Of a stretch of DNA of 64,000 bases, positions 43,789 through 54,055 are shown piece after piece; within the stretch, counting starts at the first letter, position 1, and each line of letters opens with the position of its first letter. A program made the translations under genes and the position numbers. Location of the stretch: NCBI GenBank assembly GCA_036925085.1, contig JAUPFP010000032.1, forward strand, positions 329,501 to 393,500, written 5' to 3'. The stretch is from Brachycybe producta (taxonomy: Eukaryota > Arthropoda > Diplopoda > Playtdesmida > Andrognathidae). The notes beneath the pieces were generated by a model that ran no database searches, was not told where the DNA came from, and saw only the letters and a program-made list of their open reading frames with translations.

Positions 43789-43980
43789 ACAGGCATCTGT
43801 AGACAGCTTCAGAATTTCGTTGACTCCGCCCTTTTATGGGCGTCAGACCAAATATCCAATTAGAAATAAAAAGGGCGAGGCATGTTTCATCCAACCCAGT
43901 AACAAACCAATTAGAAATGGATGACGCTCATAAAGGGGCGGAGTTAAAGAAATTCTGAAGCTGTCTACAGATGCCTGTCT
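43789..43980. mobile_element. GGCTCCGCCC MITE, U4 copy
   Basis: ACAGGCATCTGTAGACAGCT and AGCTGTCTACAGATGCCTGT are perfect inverted ends. Confidence 0.85.
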
Positions 43981-44069
43981 TATAAGCCGGAGTCTATATG
44001 TAGTCATTGTTTCCTCCTGCTTATGACGTTATTATGCGCGTCCTCTTTCGGCAGGCCCTACTTTTTGCC

Positions 44070-45193
44070 CTCAATTCAATTCAGTTAGATACACCTGCAA
44101 TCAGCTTGAAAGCCATGTTGCAGGGGGGATTGCTCCCAATCATGAGTGATTGTCATTATTTAAAAATAAGACATCATCACGAAATTGAAATCGTCCTAAC
44201 AAAAAACTATTCACAGGAAGAGAATTCCATAGTCTAACAACATTAGGAATAAAAGACCAAAAATAGGCATCAGTCCTAGCCATTAATTCTTTTAAAGTCT
44301 TTGAATGCCCAAATCTACCTTTACGAGGATTTCTAGTTAGTAAACCATTAAGCAGAGTAATGTTATCATCAGACAGCAAACGTCCCAGAAGAGCGAGGCT
44401 TTGCTCATTACTTCGGACTGCTAATGTTTCCCATTCTAGCTCTTGAAGCATAGATGATACGCTGTCAGTATATGCATACTGTCCCTTTACAAATCTTGCA
44501 GCCCTATGCTGCACCATTTCTATTTCTTGTTTTAGGTTATTTCTAAATGGGCTCCAAATTGGGGAACAATATTCTAAGATAGGTCTAACTAGGGTAAAGT
44601 AGCAGACCTTTTTTACATTTTCATTACAATGTTTAAGGGTGCGTTGGACAAACCGCAGCCTTTGATTAGCGTTCACAACTGCTTTGGTTATATGGTCTTT
44701 CCAAAGCATGTGTTTGGACAAGGTTAAGCCAAGATATTTAATGGTATCAACATGAGTTAGCTGAACATCTCCCATTGTATATCTGCCGTGCAAGATTCTC
44801 GCTTTCGGGAAACTCGCATAACATTGCATTTACTCCTATTGAGTTGTAAATGCCACTCAGAGCACCATTCTTCAACACTGTCTAGATCTCTTTGGAGGGC
44901 TTCACTATCCTCATTATTCCTAATCCTCCTGTACACAACAGCATCATCTGCAAACAAGTGCATCGTACTGTTGCATCTATCTGCCAGATCGTTACTGAAC
45001 AGAAGGAAAAGTAGTTGTCCAAGAATGCTTCCCTGAGGTACACCAGATGTTACTTTAGCCCAGTCCGACACAGCACCATCAATTTGGACTCGCTGTTGTC
45101 TTATTTGATAAGAATGATGATGTCCACGAAATTACTTGTTTATTTAAGTTAAAAGTCACCATTTTTTTTAATTAGTAGTGAATGCTTCACTGT
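44070..45193 (-). pseudogene. 5'-truncated non-LTR retrotransposon (reverse transcriptase)
   Basis: Minus-strand reverse transcriptase, back half. In order: SWTSSFLSN then, after a one-base shift near 45113, RQQRVQIDG; SGVPQGSILG; LFADDAVVY (the catalytic FADD box); the W.L.LN..K region; then, after a second frameshift near 44800, KYLGLTLSK, a thumb region (RPILEYCSPIW, VQHRAARFV) and the C-terminal VVRLWNSLP to a stop at 44140. This order is typical of Jockey/CR1-type elements. The endonuclease and 5' half of the RT are missing. The 3' end reads CTGAATTGAATTGA on the minus strand. Compared with U5, about 20 bp of target is missing at the insertion site. It cannot be active. Confidence 0.85.
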
Positions 45194-45473
45194 AAATGAA
45201 TGGAATAACGTATAAATAAATGGTGTAATTGACAATTTTCGGTTTCCAGTTCTTAAAAATATCGAATTAGTAAAAGGCGGCTTTATAAATAATTATTTTG
45301 TTTTTCCCCTCCCAGATGGCGCGCTTGCATGGCTATTTTATGTTCTATAGGAGGGGCTATTCCCCCACCCAAAGTTTTGAGAAAAGTTCTACTTTTCAAG
45401 CAAACATTTTTTCAGCAGAAAACATTAAAAAAAAATTCAAATTGTTTTAGAAACTACAGTAGTTGCTGTTATT

Positions 45474-45768
45474 TAGGGCTCGGATTTTTATGCTAAATCA
45501 AGCTGATGTTTCTAAACCTGTGGCCCAAGTAATATTTAACCAAGTGCAATTATGCTTTTTCTAATTTAAAAAAAGGATGGTTAGAGGCTAGATGCAGGGT
45601 TATTATTAAGTTATCAACTAGAAAATTCTAGCCTGTGTTTTTGATTGAAAAAAATGATTTAAAAAGACGTAATTATTATTTGATCTACTTCACAATTAGC
45701 TCTTGGGCCACAGATTGAGAAACACTTTGCTTAATTTTGCATACAAATCCGAGTCTTACTGATAATGC
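45474..45768. mobile_element. GGGCTCGGATTTTTATGC foldback, U4
   Basis: AGGGCTCGGATTTTTATGC and GCATACAAATCCGAGTCTTA ends. The inner hairpin has lost part of its right arm (CTAGCCTGTG). Confidence 0.7.
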
Positions 45769-46085
45769 TACAAACAAGGACAAAAACGTTTCAGCATGCC
45801 GGAATTTATTTAAATTGAAATGAACAAGTATTTTTTTCTTATGGTGAACTTCATGTTGCGCTCTTCCGATTCAAGAACCGAAACAATATTAAGGTGCTTA
45901 TGAACAAATGCAAGCGGTCAAGGCAAATTCTCACAAAATGTCATTTATAATGAAATATTTGAATAAAATAAAATAGTTCAATAAGTTTCGCTGCGAAAGA
46001 AAACGTAAAAATTTATTATTTCGAGCGTTGTATTAAATTTATTAATTTATTAATGTGTTAAATTTAATTAAGTGATTTTGATTGT
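45769..46085 (+). mobile_element. Helitron 5' region, U4
   Basis: Same blocks as 39943-40262, with CATGCCGGAATTTATTTAAA and GTGAACTTCATGTTGCGC. Confidence 0.55.
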
Positions 46086-46088
46086 TTG

Positions 46089-47024
46089 ATGGATGCTGAG
46101 TCGAATCGAGCAAGACGTTTGCATTTCAATCGTGAAAGACAGAAAAGATGGAGAGCTCGTCAAAGTCAGGAAATGCTTCAACGGCTACGCCAGCAATACA
46201 TGGCAAAGAGACGACAACATGAAACGGAAGAGGAGTTGCAAGCCAGACGTGCTGCTGATGCGCATTCCCATCGTGTTCGACGACAGCAGGAAACGGAAGA
46301 GGAGTTGCAAGCCAGACGTGCTGCTGATGCGCGTTCTCATCGAGCTCGACGACAGCAGGAAACTGAAGAGGATTCGCAAGCCAGACGTGCTGCTAATGCG
46401 CGGTCCCATCGTGTTCGACGAGAGCAGGAAACGGAAGAAGAGTTGCAAGCCAGACGTGCTGCTGATGCGCGTTCTCATCGAGCTCGGCGACAGCAGGAAA
46501 CGGAAGAGGAGTCGCACGCCAGGCGTGCGACTAATGTGCGTTCCCAACAAATTCGACGGCAGCACGAAACGAAAGAGGAGTCGCAAGCCAGACGTGCTGC
46601 TGATGCGCATTCCCATCGAGCTCGACGACGGCAGAAAACGGAAAACAAATTGCAAGACTGTGGCCCGATGGACAAAATTTGCCAGTTTTCTGCTTTCCGA
46701 AATATCGCTATGGAACACCCAACCGACGGAATGTTCAATAGCTGCCACAAAGAAGTTCGACTGCAGAAGCCCCAGGATGCTGATGGAAACGAGTTGGAAT
46801 ATCCAAATATTTTGCGGCAACTGTTATCAGATCCTGCTCATCCACAATACTGTCACTACAGCAACTTCCGGTACATCAATAGATCATACATCAGTGCAGT
46901 TTCATTCACATCAATGGGAGCTTATGAAAAATGCAAGCAGTCACGGCAAAGTAGTGTACTTCATGACAACCGGACATTAACACAAAATGTAATTTATTAT
47001 GAATTTTGCTCTCGTCATTTATGA
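46089..47024 (+). CDS. Helitron N-terminal-only ORF, U4
   Basis: 311 codons with six 23-residue repeats, richer in AADARSHRA endings than U3. The conserved block lost one Glu codon (CHKEVRLQK) without a frameshift. The TGA stop lies in the terminal hairpin, as in U1; CTAG is at 47037-47040. The +1 frame is also open for 295 codons (46093-46980). Confidence 0.8.
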   Translation: MDAESNRARRLHFNRERQKRWRARQSQEMLQRLRQQYMAKRRQHETEEELQARRAADAHSHRVRRQQETEEELQARRAADARSHRARRQQETEEDSQARRAANARSHRVRREQETEEELQARRAADARSHRARRQQETEEESHARRATNVRSQQIRRQHETKEESQARRAADAHSHRARRRQKTENKLQDCGPMDKICQFSAFRNIAMEHPTDGMFNSCHKEVRLQKPQDADGNELEYPNILRQLLSDPAHPQYCHYSNFRYINRSYISAVSFTSMGAYEKCKQSRQSSVLHDNRTLTQNVIYYEFCSRHL

Positions 47025-47040
47025 CGGGTTACCCCACTAG

Positions 47041-47255
47041 TTGTGGGGTGCTATTTTGATGGGCGGCAGAACGGTAGGAACACTGGACAAATTTGATTTA
47101 ATAATTCTTTAAAAACTGGGGGGCTGTGCCCCGTAGACGGCCTGCAACTTGCTTAATTTAATTAAACGTAACTTTCTGATTGTTCCCACTATTCATCTGA
47201 CTGTTCTTACTGTTGTTCCTACCGTTCCGCTGCCCATGAAAATAGCACCCCACAA
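47041..47255. repeat. palindromic spacer between Helitron ends, U4
   Basis: GTGGGGTGCTATTTTGATGG faces CCATGAAAATAGCACCCCAC. The inverted CTAG at 47256-47259 is intact, so this unit shows two complete 3' ends tail to tail. Confidence 0.8.
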
Positions 47256-47400
47256 CTAGTGGGGTAACCAGTCATAAATGACGGGAGCAAAATTCTAGTT
47301 TAATCTTGCTACTAAAATTATTTAACTATTTCATTCAAATACTTCATAATAAATGACATTTTGTGTGAATGTCCGGTTGTTATAAAGTAATTTGCCTTGA
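47256..47400 (-). mobile_element. inverted Helitron 3' end, U4
   Basis: On the minus strand: ATAACAACCGGACATTCACA, TCATTTATTATGAAGTATTT, hairpin CCCGTCATTTATGACTGG, then TTACCCCACTAG. Confidence 0.75.
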
Positions 47401-47732
47401 AATTTCGAAATAACGATAAACCGAACAAAAAAAATCGAAATTTCGAAAAAAATCGAAATATTGAAAACATTTTTTTATGTTTTTCGTTATTTCGATATTT
47501 TGATTTTTTTTTAGGTTTTTTCGATTTTTTTGTTTTTTTATAGATTTTTTGGATCTTAAATTTTTCCGTATTTTTATATTTTTTTCTTTCGATATTTCAA
47601 AACAAAAAATATATAGAAATATCGATATATCGATAATTTTGCCATCCAGCCCGAGTTTCAAGACTATGTTGTACTTTGTTCAATATGTGCAGTTAGTATT
47701 GTTTCATTATAATTTGGAATGTTTTGTAATCT

Positions 47733-48145
47733 CTAGTAACAAAGGGCAAAATGCTGATGCTGGAACCCTTAACGAATCGGATTCAACGGAACCTACGTTC
47801 GTAAAGAAAAAGGTAACGTGTTTTGCACGATGTGCACAATCCGTACAGCAAATCACGTTAGAAGAAACTATTTTTTAATTACAGAAGTCGCCATCCGTTT
47901 CGATGAAGTACGTGTGGTACAATTCGTCGAAACAATGGGAGGGGCCAATTGCAACCTGTCACGTGTGTGACATTAAACTGTACAGTAATAATCAGATCTT
48001 AAGGCATTTCTCAAACAAAGAACATGACTTTGTGTATGAGAGGAGCGAGCCACCAATGAAAGTTGTGAGGATGGATGTTGCAAGTACGGAAGAGGCTATA
48101 TGCGAGATGTCCATGGTTACCATAAAGGCCGAGCCTCTCGATTAG
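47733..48145 (+). CDS. BED-finger gene U5
   Basis: Exon 1 remnant about 47733-47812 without ATG, 72-bp intron, exon 2 47885-48145 with ATG at 47903. Tail RMDVASTEEAICEM, then the EPLD stop. Very close to U4. Confidence 0.6.
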
Positions 48146-48867
48146 GCCTTTCGGGATTAACCAATCCTTTTGCCCAATTAATCCTTATGGTTGCGGTTAA
48201 CTTCGTTCTTTGGGATCGGTTGTTACTCCGTGCGCCGCAAGAGTATCTCTTGAAAAGAGGTCTGGATTAATGACTTTCGGTGATATCCTTCAAGATGGAT
48301 CCCATTTTAACTGGATTGTCACTTGAATCGGGAACTCTTAATAAAATGGTGCTCGGATGATCTTTTCGAAATCTTTTTTTTTGTTGATTACTTGATACCA
48401 AGTCTTACATGGGAACCGTGAGGTTTTTATGGGATAGACATTTGCCTTAAGAACATATCCACTAAAGATATTTGCCCAAATGCCAATTGGGCTAAAGGAA
48501 TGATTGCCCTAAAATCACTTGCCCCGAAACCATTTGCCCTAAAGAGACATTTGCCATAAAAACCATGGTGGATATTGTGGACCTAAGATTTTGTTTCCAG
48601 TATGTGCCTTTCAGTAAGCATTGTTTGTGGTAGGCATTGTCATTTATCTATTCAGTCACCCCTTAACAGTGGTGGATTTGCCATTTTGCCGCATGTTGGC
48701 AGCAACCACGGTGCTGCCCTAACATAGCCCAGAGCAAAATGAGGAAAAAAGTAAAAATTTTCTTAAAAAAAGAAAATTCAAAAAATGGAACAAAAGACTT
48801 TTTTTCAATTTTCCGCCCTAGGCGGCTGCCTACTCTGCCTATTGGTAAATCCGTCTCTGCAAGTTAA

Positions 48868-48943
48868 GGTACAGGCATCTGTAGACAGCTTCAGAATTTT
48901 TTTGGCTCTGCCCTTTTATTAGCTGTCTAGAAATGCCTGTACC
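48868..48943. mobile_element. short GGCTCCGCCC MITE, U5
   Basis: Orthologous position and sequence to 43026-43094. Confidence 0.7.
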
Positions 48944-49367
48944 TTAAGGTGTTTTTTAAGGTTAAAACTACTCTCGACTTGAGATGCACAATGAAGCAGT
49001 GCCGTAAATAACGGGAGGGCAGGGGGCAACTGCCCACCTAAAACACGAATAGGGGGCGTAAAAATGGTTGGAATGAAAAACTAATTTTCGAAAAAAATTT
49101 TTTCGAAACATTTTTTTTTAAATTGCTAAGTAGTTTTCTTTTTCGAAGTTCTTTTGAAAGAAAGCTTAGCGCCATTTATGCTGAACCCTTGAACCCCTCA
49201 CCTAAAAATACAGAAGCTAGAGTACTGAGGAAGTTTATGGTGTCATAAACACAAACCAAAGTCCTCTACATGGAAAATAATTAAGACTAGAAAATTCAGT
49301 TAACTCTACTCTCGCCGGACAGGAAGAAGCAATTTTTAAAGGTATGGAATTTGTTGGTGGCGCTGAT

Positions 49368-49545
49368 CAAGCGCCAAATTGGATAAGCGCCAAATTGAAC
49401 AAGTGCCAAATTTAACAAATGCCAATCTGAACTAACGCCAAGCTGAATAAACGCCAAATGGAACAAACGCCAAATGGAACAAACGCCAAACTGAATAAAC
49501 GCCAAATGGAACAAACGCCAAACTGAATAACCGCCAAAATGTGAT
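49368..49545. repeat. GCCAAA minisatellite, left arm
   Basis: About twelve 15-bp units of CGCCAAACTGAATAA / CGCCAAATGGAACAA. It is repeated, then inverted, at 49800-49965. Confidence 0.85.
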
Positions 49546-49554
49546 AAACACATT

Positions 49555-49719
49555 GTTAGGTTAGGTTAGGTTAGGTTTGGTTAGGATTGGTTAGGTTAGG
49601 TTTGGTTAGGTTAGGTTAGGTTAGGATTGGTTAGGTTAGGTTAGGATTGGTTAGGTTAGGTTTGGTTAGGATTGGTTAGGTTAGGTTAGGATTGGTTAGG
49701 TTAGGTTAGGTTAGGTTAG
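49555..49719. repeat. interstitial (TTAGG)n tract
   Basis: About 33 pentamers in unbroken phase, mostly TTAGG with scattered TTTGG and ATTGG. TTAGG is the telomere repeat of most arthropods. Confidence 0.9.
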
Positions 49720-49799
49720 CATGTTCTGTTTGTAAATCTGTACAGTCTGACGTCTATAAAAGCTCACAATATTTGGACCATCAGAATTAAAAAAAACCT

Positions 49800-49965
49800 A
49801 AATAACCGCCAAACTGAATAAGCGCCAATTGGAACAAAAGCCAAACTGAATAAGCGCCAAATGAATAACCGCCAAATTTTTGGCTTTTATTCAGTTTGGC
49901 GTTTCTTCCATTTGGCGCTTATTCAGTTTGGCGTTTGTTCAATTTGGCGCTTATTCAGTCGGCCC
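49800..49965. repeat. GCCAAA minisatellite, right arm and hairpin centre
   Basis: Direct units until about 49870, then inverted units (TTCAGTTTGGCG, CCATTTGGCGCTTATTCAG). The array turns on itself around AATTTTTGGC. Confidence 0.8.
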
Positions 49966-50070
49966 AATTTGTTTAATAGTGGTGGGGCCCACTAAAAATT
50001 TGAGAGGGGGCGTAAGTTTTACTTTTGCCCCCCCCCCCCCCAGAAATAATTATTTACGGCACTGCAATGA

Positions 50071-50294
50071 AGAGAAACTTGAATGTGTTTAAGAATCTAG
50101 AAGGGTATCTGAATCACTTAAGTGTATTTTCATGTTTGATATTTTTTTAAAATAAACTTTTTCAAAACAAAAATTAAAAAAAAATATCGTCAATTCAAAT
50201 TTTCAAACTGACATAAGTTTATTTTGAAAGATAATAACCACAAATAACATTAAGTGATTGAGCTACCCTTCTAGTTTCCTAAACACAATCAAAC
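50071..50294. mobile_element. TTCTAGTTTC foldback, U5 copy
   Basis: The hAT above inserted a few bases outside its left arm. TTTAAGAATCTAGAAGGGTA faces CTACCCTTCTAGTTTCCTAA. Confidence 0.75.
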
Positions 50295-50692
50295 TTTTTT
50301 TTTAAATTCTTCTCCTGTATATCATCTGTCAGTAAAAGTTTCCGTTCCCGCCAAAACCTAAATAAATACACTTTATAGGAGGAAAATTTCTATTTTGGGA
50401 TTGGCTAATTCCGCCTTTTGACCAATAAAAAGAAAGGATTCTTTCTGTCTATAAGCTTAATGTCGCTTTTCTGGCTTTCTTCCGGTTTCTTTCTTTTTCA
50501 ATGTTTTTGATGACATTTTTCTATTGTAGATACGTGATTTTCATCGTTTTTTAAACGACTTTCGTAAAACTGTAAGTATTAAAGTCTGTCTTTTTTTAAT
50601 TTTGAAACTGGGAACCAAAGCCGTTGCTGCTGTTTTTGGGAAAGAGTTTGTTATCCCCCAAGAGGAACCACTCTATTATCAGTTGTTTGATG

Positions 50693-50885
50693 ACAGGCAT
50701 CTGTACATAGCTTCAGAATTTCTTTGGCTCCGCCCTTTTATGGGCGTCAGACCAAATATCCAATTAGAAATAAAAAAGGCGGGGCATGTTTCATACAACC
50801 TAGTAACATACCTGATAGAAATGGATGACGCTAATAAAAGGGCGGAGCCAAAAAATTTCTGAAGCTGTCTACAGATGCCGGTCTT
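50693..50885. mobile_element. GGCTCCGCCC MITE, U5 copy
   Basis: ACAGGCATCTGTACATAGCT and AGCTGTCTACAGATGCCGGT ends. Confidence 0.8.
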
Positions 50886-51145
50886 ATAAGCCGGAGTCTA
50901 TATGTAATCATTGTTTCCTCCCGCTTATGACGTCATTTTGCGCGCCCTCTTTCGGCAGGCCGTACTTTTTGTCTATTCCTTTATATAGGACCATGCAAAT
51001 GAATGGAATAACGTACAATTAAATGGTGTAATTGACAATTTTCGGTTCCAGTTCTTAAAAATATCGAATTAGTATAAGGTGGCTTTGTAAATAATTATTT
51101 TGTTTTTCCCCTCCCAGATGGTGCGCTTGCACTCTATTTTGCGTT

Positions 51146-51374
51146 CACAGAATGACGTGTAACCCATCTATGATTATAATCCCTTATCTCAATTGCATGT
51201 GTTCTATCAGTTTTATTTTAGTTTGTATTCTGGTGTTTTGTTTGTACTTATACCACGACTTAGGGTTACACGTAAGTGATGCAATCTGCATCCTGTGTAA
51301 CCTTTTCGATTTCAACTTATTCTCTGTATTTTGTTGTTTCGAATAAATCACTTATTATTATTATTATTATTATA
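51146..51374 (+). mobile_element. non-LTR retrotransposon 3' tail
   Basis: About 230 bp absent from the other units, ending AATAAATCACTTATTATTAT and a run of ATT triplets. That is the 3' untranslated end and tail of a non-LTR element, dead on arrival. It replaces the CTATAGGAGGGGC segment of the unit. The clade cannot be told from the tail. Confidence 0.7.
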
Positions 51375-51490
51375 TTATTCCCCCACCCAAAGTTTTGAGA
51401 AAAGTTCTACTTTTCAAGCAAACATTTCTTCAGCAGAAAACATTTAAAAAAAATTCAAATTGTTTTAGAAACTACAGTAGTTGCTGATAT

Positions 51491-51778
51491 TTAGGGCTCG
51501 GATTTTTATGCTAAATCAAGCTGATGTTTCTCAACCTGTGGCCCAAGTAATATTTAAGCAACTGCAATTATGCTTTTTCTAATTTAAAAAAGGATGGTTA
51601 GAGGCTAGATGCAGGGTTACTATTAAGTTGTCAACTAGAAAATTCTAGCCTCCAACCTGTGTTTTTGATCGAAAAAAACGATTTAAAAAAACGTAATTAT
51701 TATTTGATCTACTTCACAATTAGCTATTGGGCCACAGATTGAGAAACACTTAATTTTGCATAAAAATCCGATCCTTAC
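51491..51778. mobile_element. GGGCTCGGATTTTTATGC foldback, U5
   Basis: AGGGCTCGGATTTTTATGC and GCATAAAAATCCGATCCTTA ends, with the TTAGAGGCTAG/CTAGCCTCCAA hairpin inside. Confidence 0.75.
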
Positions 51779-52093
51779 TGATAATGCTACAAACAAGGAC
51801 AAAAACGTTTCAGCAGGTAGGAATATATTTAAATTTAAATGAACCATTTTTTTTTCTCTTATGGTCAACTTCATGTTGCGCTCTCCCGATTCAAGAACCG
51901 AAACAATATTAAAGTGCTTATGAACAAATGCAAGCGGTCAAGGCAATTTCTCACAAAATGTCATTTATAATGTATTTGAATAAAATAAAATAGTTCAATA
52001 AGTTTTGCTGCGAAAAGAAACGTAAAAATTTATTATTTCGAGCGTTGTATTAAATTTATTAATGTTTTAATTTAATTAAGTGATTTTGATTGA
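51779..52093 (+). mobile_element. Helitron 5' region, U5
   Basis: GGTAGGAATATATTTAAATT and GGTCAACTTCATGTTGCGCT blocks as in U3/U4. Confidence 0.55.
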
Positions 52094-52096
52094 TTG

Positions 52097-53038
52097 ATGG
52101 ATGCTGAGTCGACTCGAGCAAGACGTTTGCATTTCAATCGTGAAAGACAGAAAAGATGGAGAGCTCGTCAAAGTCAGGAAACGCTTCAACGGCTACGCCA
52201 GCAACACACAGAATACATGTCACAGAGACGACAACAGGAAACGGAAGAGGAGTCACAAGCCAGACGTGCTGCTGATGCGTGTTCCCATCGAGCTCGACGA
52301 CAGCAGGAAACGGAAGAGGAGTCGCAAGCCAGACGTGCTGCTGATGCGCGTGCCCAAAAAGTTCGACGACAACAGGAAACGGAAGAGGATTCGCAAGCCA
52401 GACGTGCTGCTAAAGCGGGTTCCCATAGAGCTCGACGACAGCAGGAAACGGAAGAGGAGTTGCAAGCCAGGCGTGCATCTGATGCGATTTCCCATCGAGC
52501 TCGACGAAGGCAGGGAAAGGATGAGGAGTCACAAGCCAGGCGTGCGACTAATGTGCGTTCCAAACAAGTTCGACGACAACATGAAACGGAAGAGGAGTCG
52601 CAAGCCAGACGTGCTGCTAAAGCACGTTACTATCGAGCTCGACGACAGCAGGAAACGGAAGAGGAGTCGCAAGCCAGGCGTGCGGCTAATGCGCATTCAA
52701 ATCAAGTTCGACGACAACAGGAAACGGAAGAGGAGTCGCAAGCCAGACGTGCTGCTGATGCCTGTTCCCATCGAGCTCGACGACAGCGGGAAAGGGAAAA
52801 TAAATTGCAAGACTGCGGCCCAATGGACAAAGTTTGCCAGTTTTCTGCTTCCAGAAATATCGCTATGGAACGCCCAACCGACGGAATGTTCAATAGCTGC
52901 TGCCACAAAGAAGTTCGACTGCAGAAGCCCCAGAATGCTGATGGAAACAAGTTGGAATGTCCAAATATCTTGCGACAACTGTTGTCAGATCCTGCTCATT
53001 CACAACACTACAGCAATTTCCGGTACAACATTAGATGA
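52097..53038 (+). CDS. Helitron N-terminal-only ORF, U5 (shortened)
   Basis: 313 codons with eight 23-residue repeats, the most in the array. One is aberrant (RRRQGKDEESQARRATNVRS). The frame ends at a TGA (53036-53038) where U2 has TCA, so the final SFASMGA block is untranslated: a single-base nonsense change. The +1 frame runs open to 53180 (359 codons). The Helitron 3' CTAG is at 53239-53242. Confidence 0.75.
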   Translation: MDAESTRARRLHFNRERQKRWRARQSQETLQRLRQQHTEYMSQRRQQETEEESQARRAADACSHRARRQQETEEESQARRAADARAQKVRRQQETEEDSQARRAAKAGSHRARRQQETEEELQARRASDAISHRARRRQGKDEESQARRATNVRSKQVRRQHETEEESQARRAAKARYYRARRQQETEEESQARRAANAHSNQVRRQQETEEESQARRAADACSHRARRQRERENKLQDCGPMDKVCQFSASRNIAMERPTDGMFNSCCHKEVRLQKPQNADGNKLECPNILRQLLSDPAHSQHYSNFRYNIR

Positions 53039-53242
53039 TACATCAGTGCAGTTTCATTCGCATCAATGGGAGCTTATGAAAAATACAAGTGGTCACGACA
53101 AAGTAGTGTACTTCACGACAACCGGACATTCACACAAAATGTCATTTATTATGAAGTATTTGAATAAAATAGTTAAATAATTTTAGTAGCAAGATTAAAC
53201 TAGAATTTTTCACTCGTCATTTATGACGGGTTACCCCACTAG

Positions 53243-53535
53243 TTGTGGGGTGCTATTTTGATGGACGGCGGAGTGATTTGGAACAACGGTAAAAACAGTC
53301 GGATAATTTGTCCATTGTTCCGACTGATCCCTAGTTTGATCGACTGGATGAACAGTCGGAACAATGAATAAATTTGATTTAATAATTCTTTAAAAACTGG
53401 GGGCTGCACCCCGTAGACGCCCTGCAACTTGCTTAATTTAATTAAACGTAACTTTCTGACGGCTCCCACTATTTATCTGACTGTTCTTACTGTTATTGCG
53501 ACCGTTCCGCCGCCCATGAAAATAGCACCCCACAA
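53243..53535. repeat. palindromic spacer between Helitron ends, U5
   Basis: As U4 with an added GATCCCTAGTTTGATCGAC segment, related to the extra part of the U2 spacer. The inverted CTAG is at 53536-53539. Confidence 0.75.
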
Positions 53536-53659
53536 CTAGTGGGGTAACCTGTCATAAATGACAGGATCAAAATTCTAGTTTAATTTTGCTCCTAAAATTA
53601 TTTAACTATTTTTATTCAAATACTTCATAATAAATTACATTTTGTATGAATATCCGGTT

Positions 53660-53960
53660 GTTATGAAGTAATTTGCCTTGAAATTTCGAAAAAAATCTAA
53701 ATGTCAAAAAACACGAAAAAAAAATCGAAATTTTGTAAAAAAAAAAATCGAAATATTGAAAACATTTTTTTTATGTTTTTCGTTATTTTGATATTTTGAT
53801 TTTTTAGGTTTTTTCGATGTTTTCGTTTTTTTTTTTATAGATTTTTTGGATCTTAAATTTTTCCGTATTTTTATATTTTTTTCTTTCGATTTTTCGATAT
53901 TTCAAAACAAAATATATAGAAATATTCGATATATCGAAAATTTTGCCACCCAGCCCTAGT
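53660..53960. repeat. AAATTTCGAAA-rich hAT-like end, U5
   Basis: Ends GCCACCCAGCCCTAG just before the U6 BED gene, as in U1. Confidence 0.5.
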
Positions 53961-54055
53961 TTCAAGACTATGTTGTACTTGTGACATAGAACATGCTTTG
54001 TTCAATATGGGCAGTTAGTATTGTTTCATTATAATTTGGCATGTTTTGTAATCTC

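Larger units (their letters stand above)
41829..47672. repeat. macrosatellite unit U4
   Basis: Pairs with U5: both have the TTTGCCCTAA block, an extra short MITE and a GCCCTAGGCGGCTGCC segment after the BED gene. Private insertion: the retrotransposon fragment at 44070. Confidence 0.85.
48997..50064. mobile_element. non-autonomous hAT element, 1068 bp, with telomere-like tract
   Basis: Ends CAGTGCCGTAAATAAC and, inverted, CAGTGCCGTAAATAAT. Perfect 8-bp duplications CAATGAAG lie at 48989-48996 and 50065-50072. U4 has the empty site ATGCACAATGAAGAGAAAC. Poly-C and GGGGGC tracts lie near the ends. The interior is a large inverted pair of GCCAAA minisatellite arms around a TTAGG tract. No transposase. 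Confidence 0.9.
47673..53991. repeat. macrosatellite unit U5
   Basis: Longest unit. Private insertions: the TTAGG-bearing hAT (48997) and a non-LTR 3' tail (51146). It has the most 69-bp repeats. Confidence 0.85.

Noticed and set aside
46185..46820. 211-codon minus-strand ORF opposite the Helitron repeats
   Set aside because: Shadow of the stop-free 69-bp repeat, rich in Phe/Ser/Leu, with no domain or start context.
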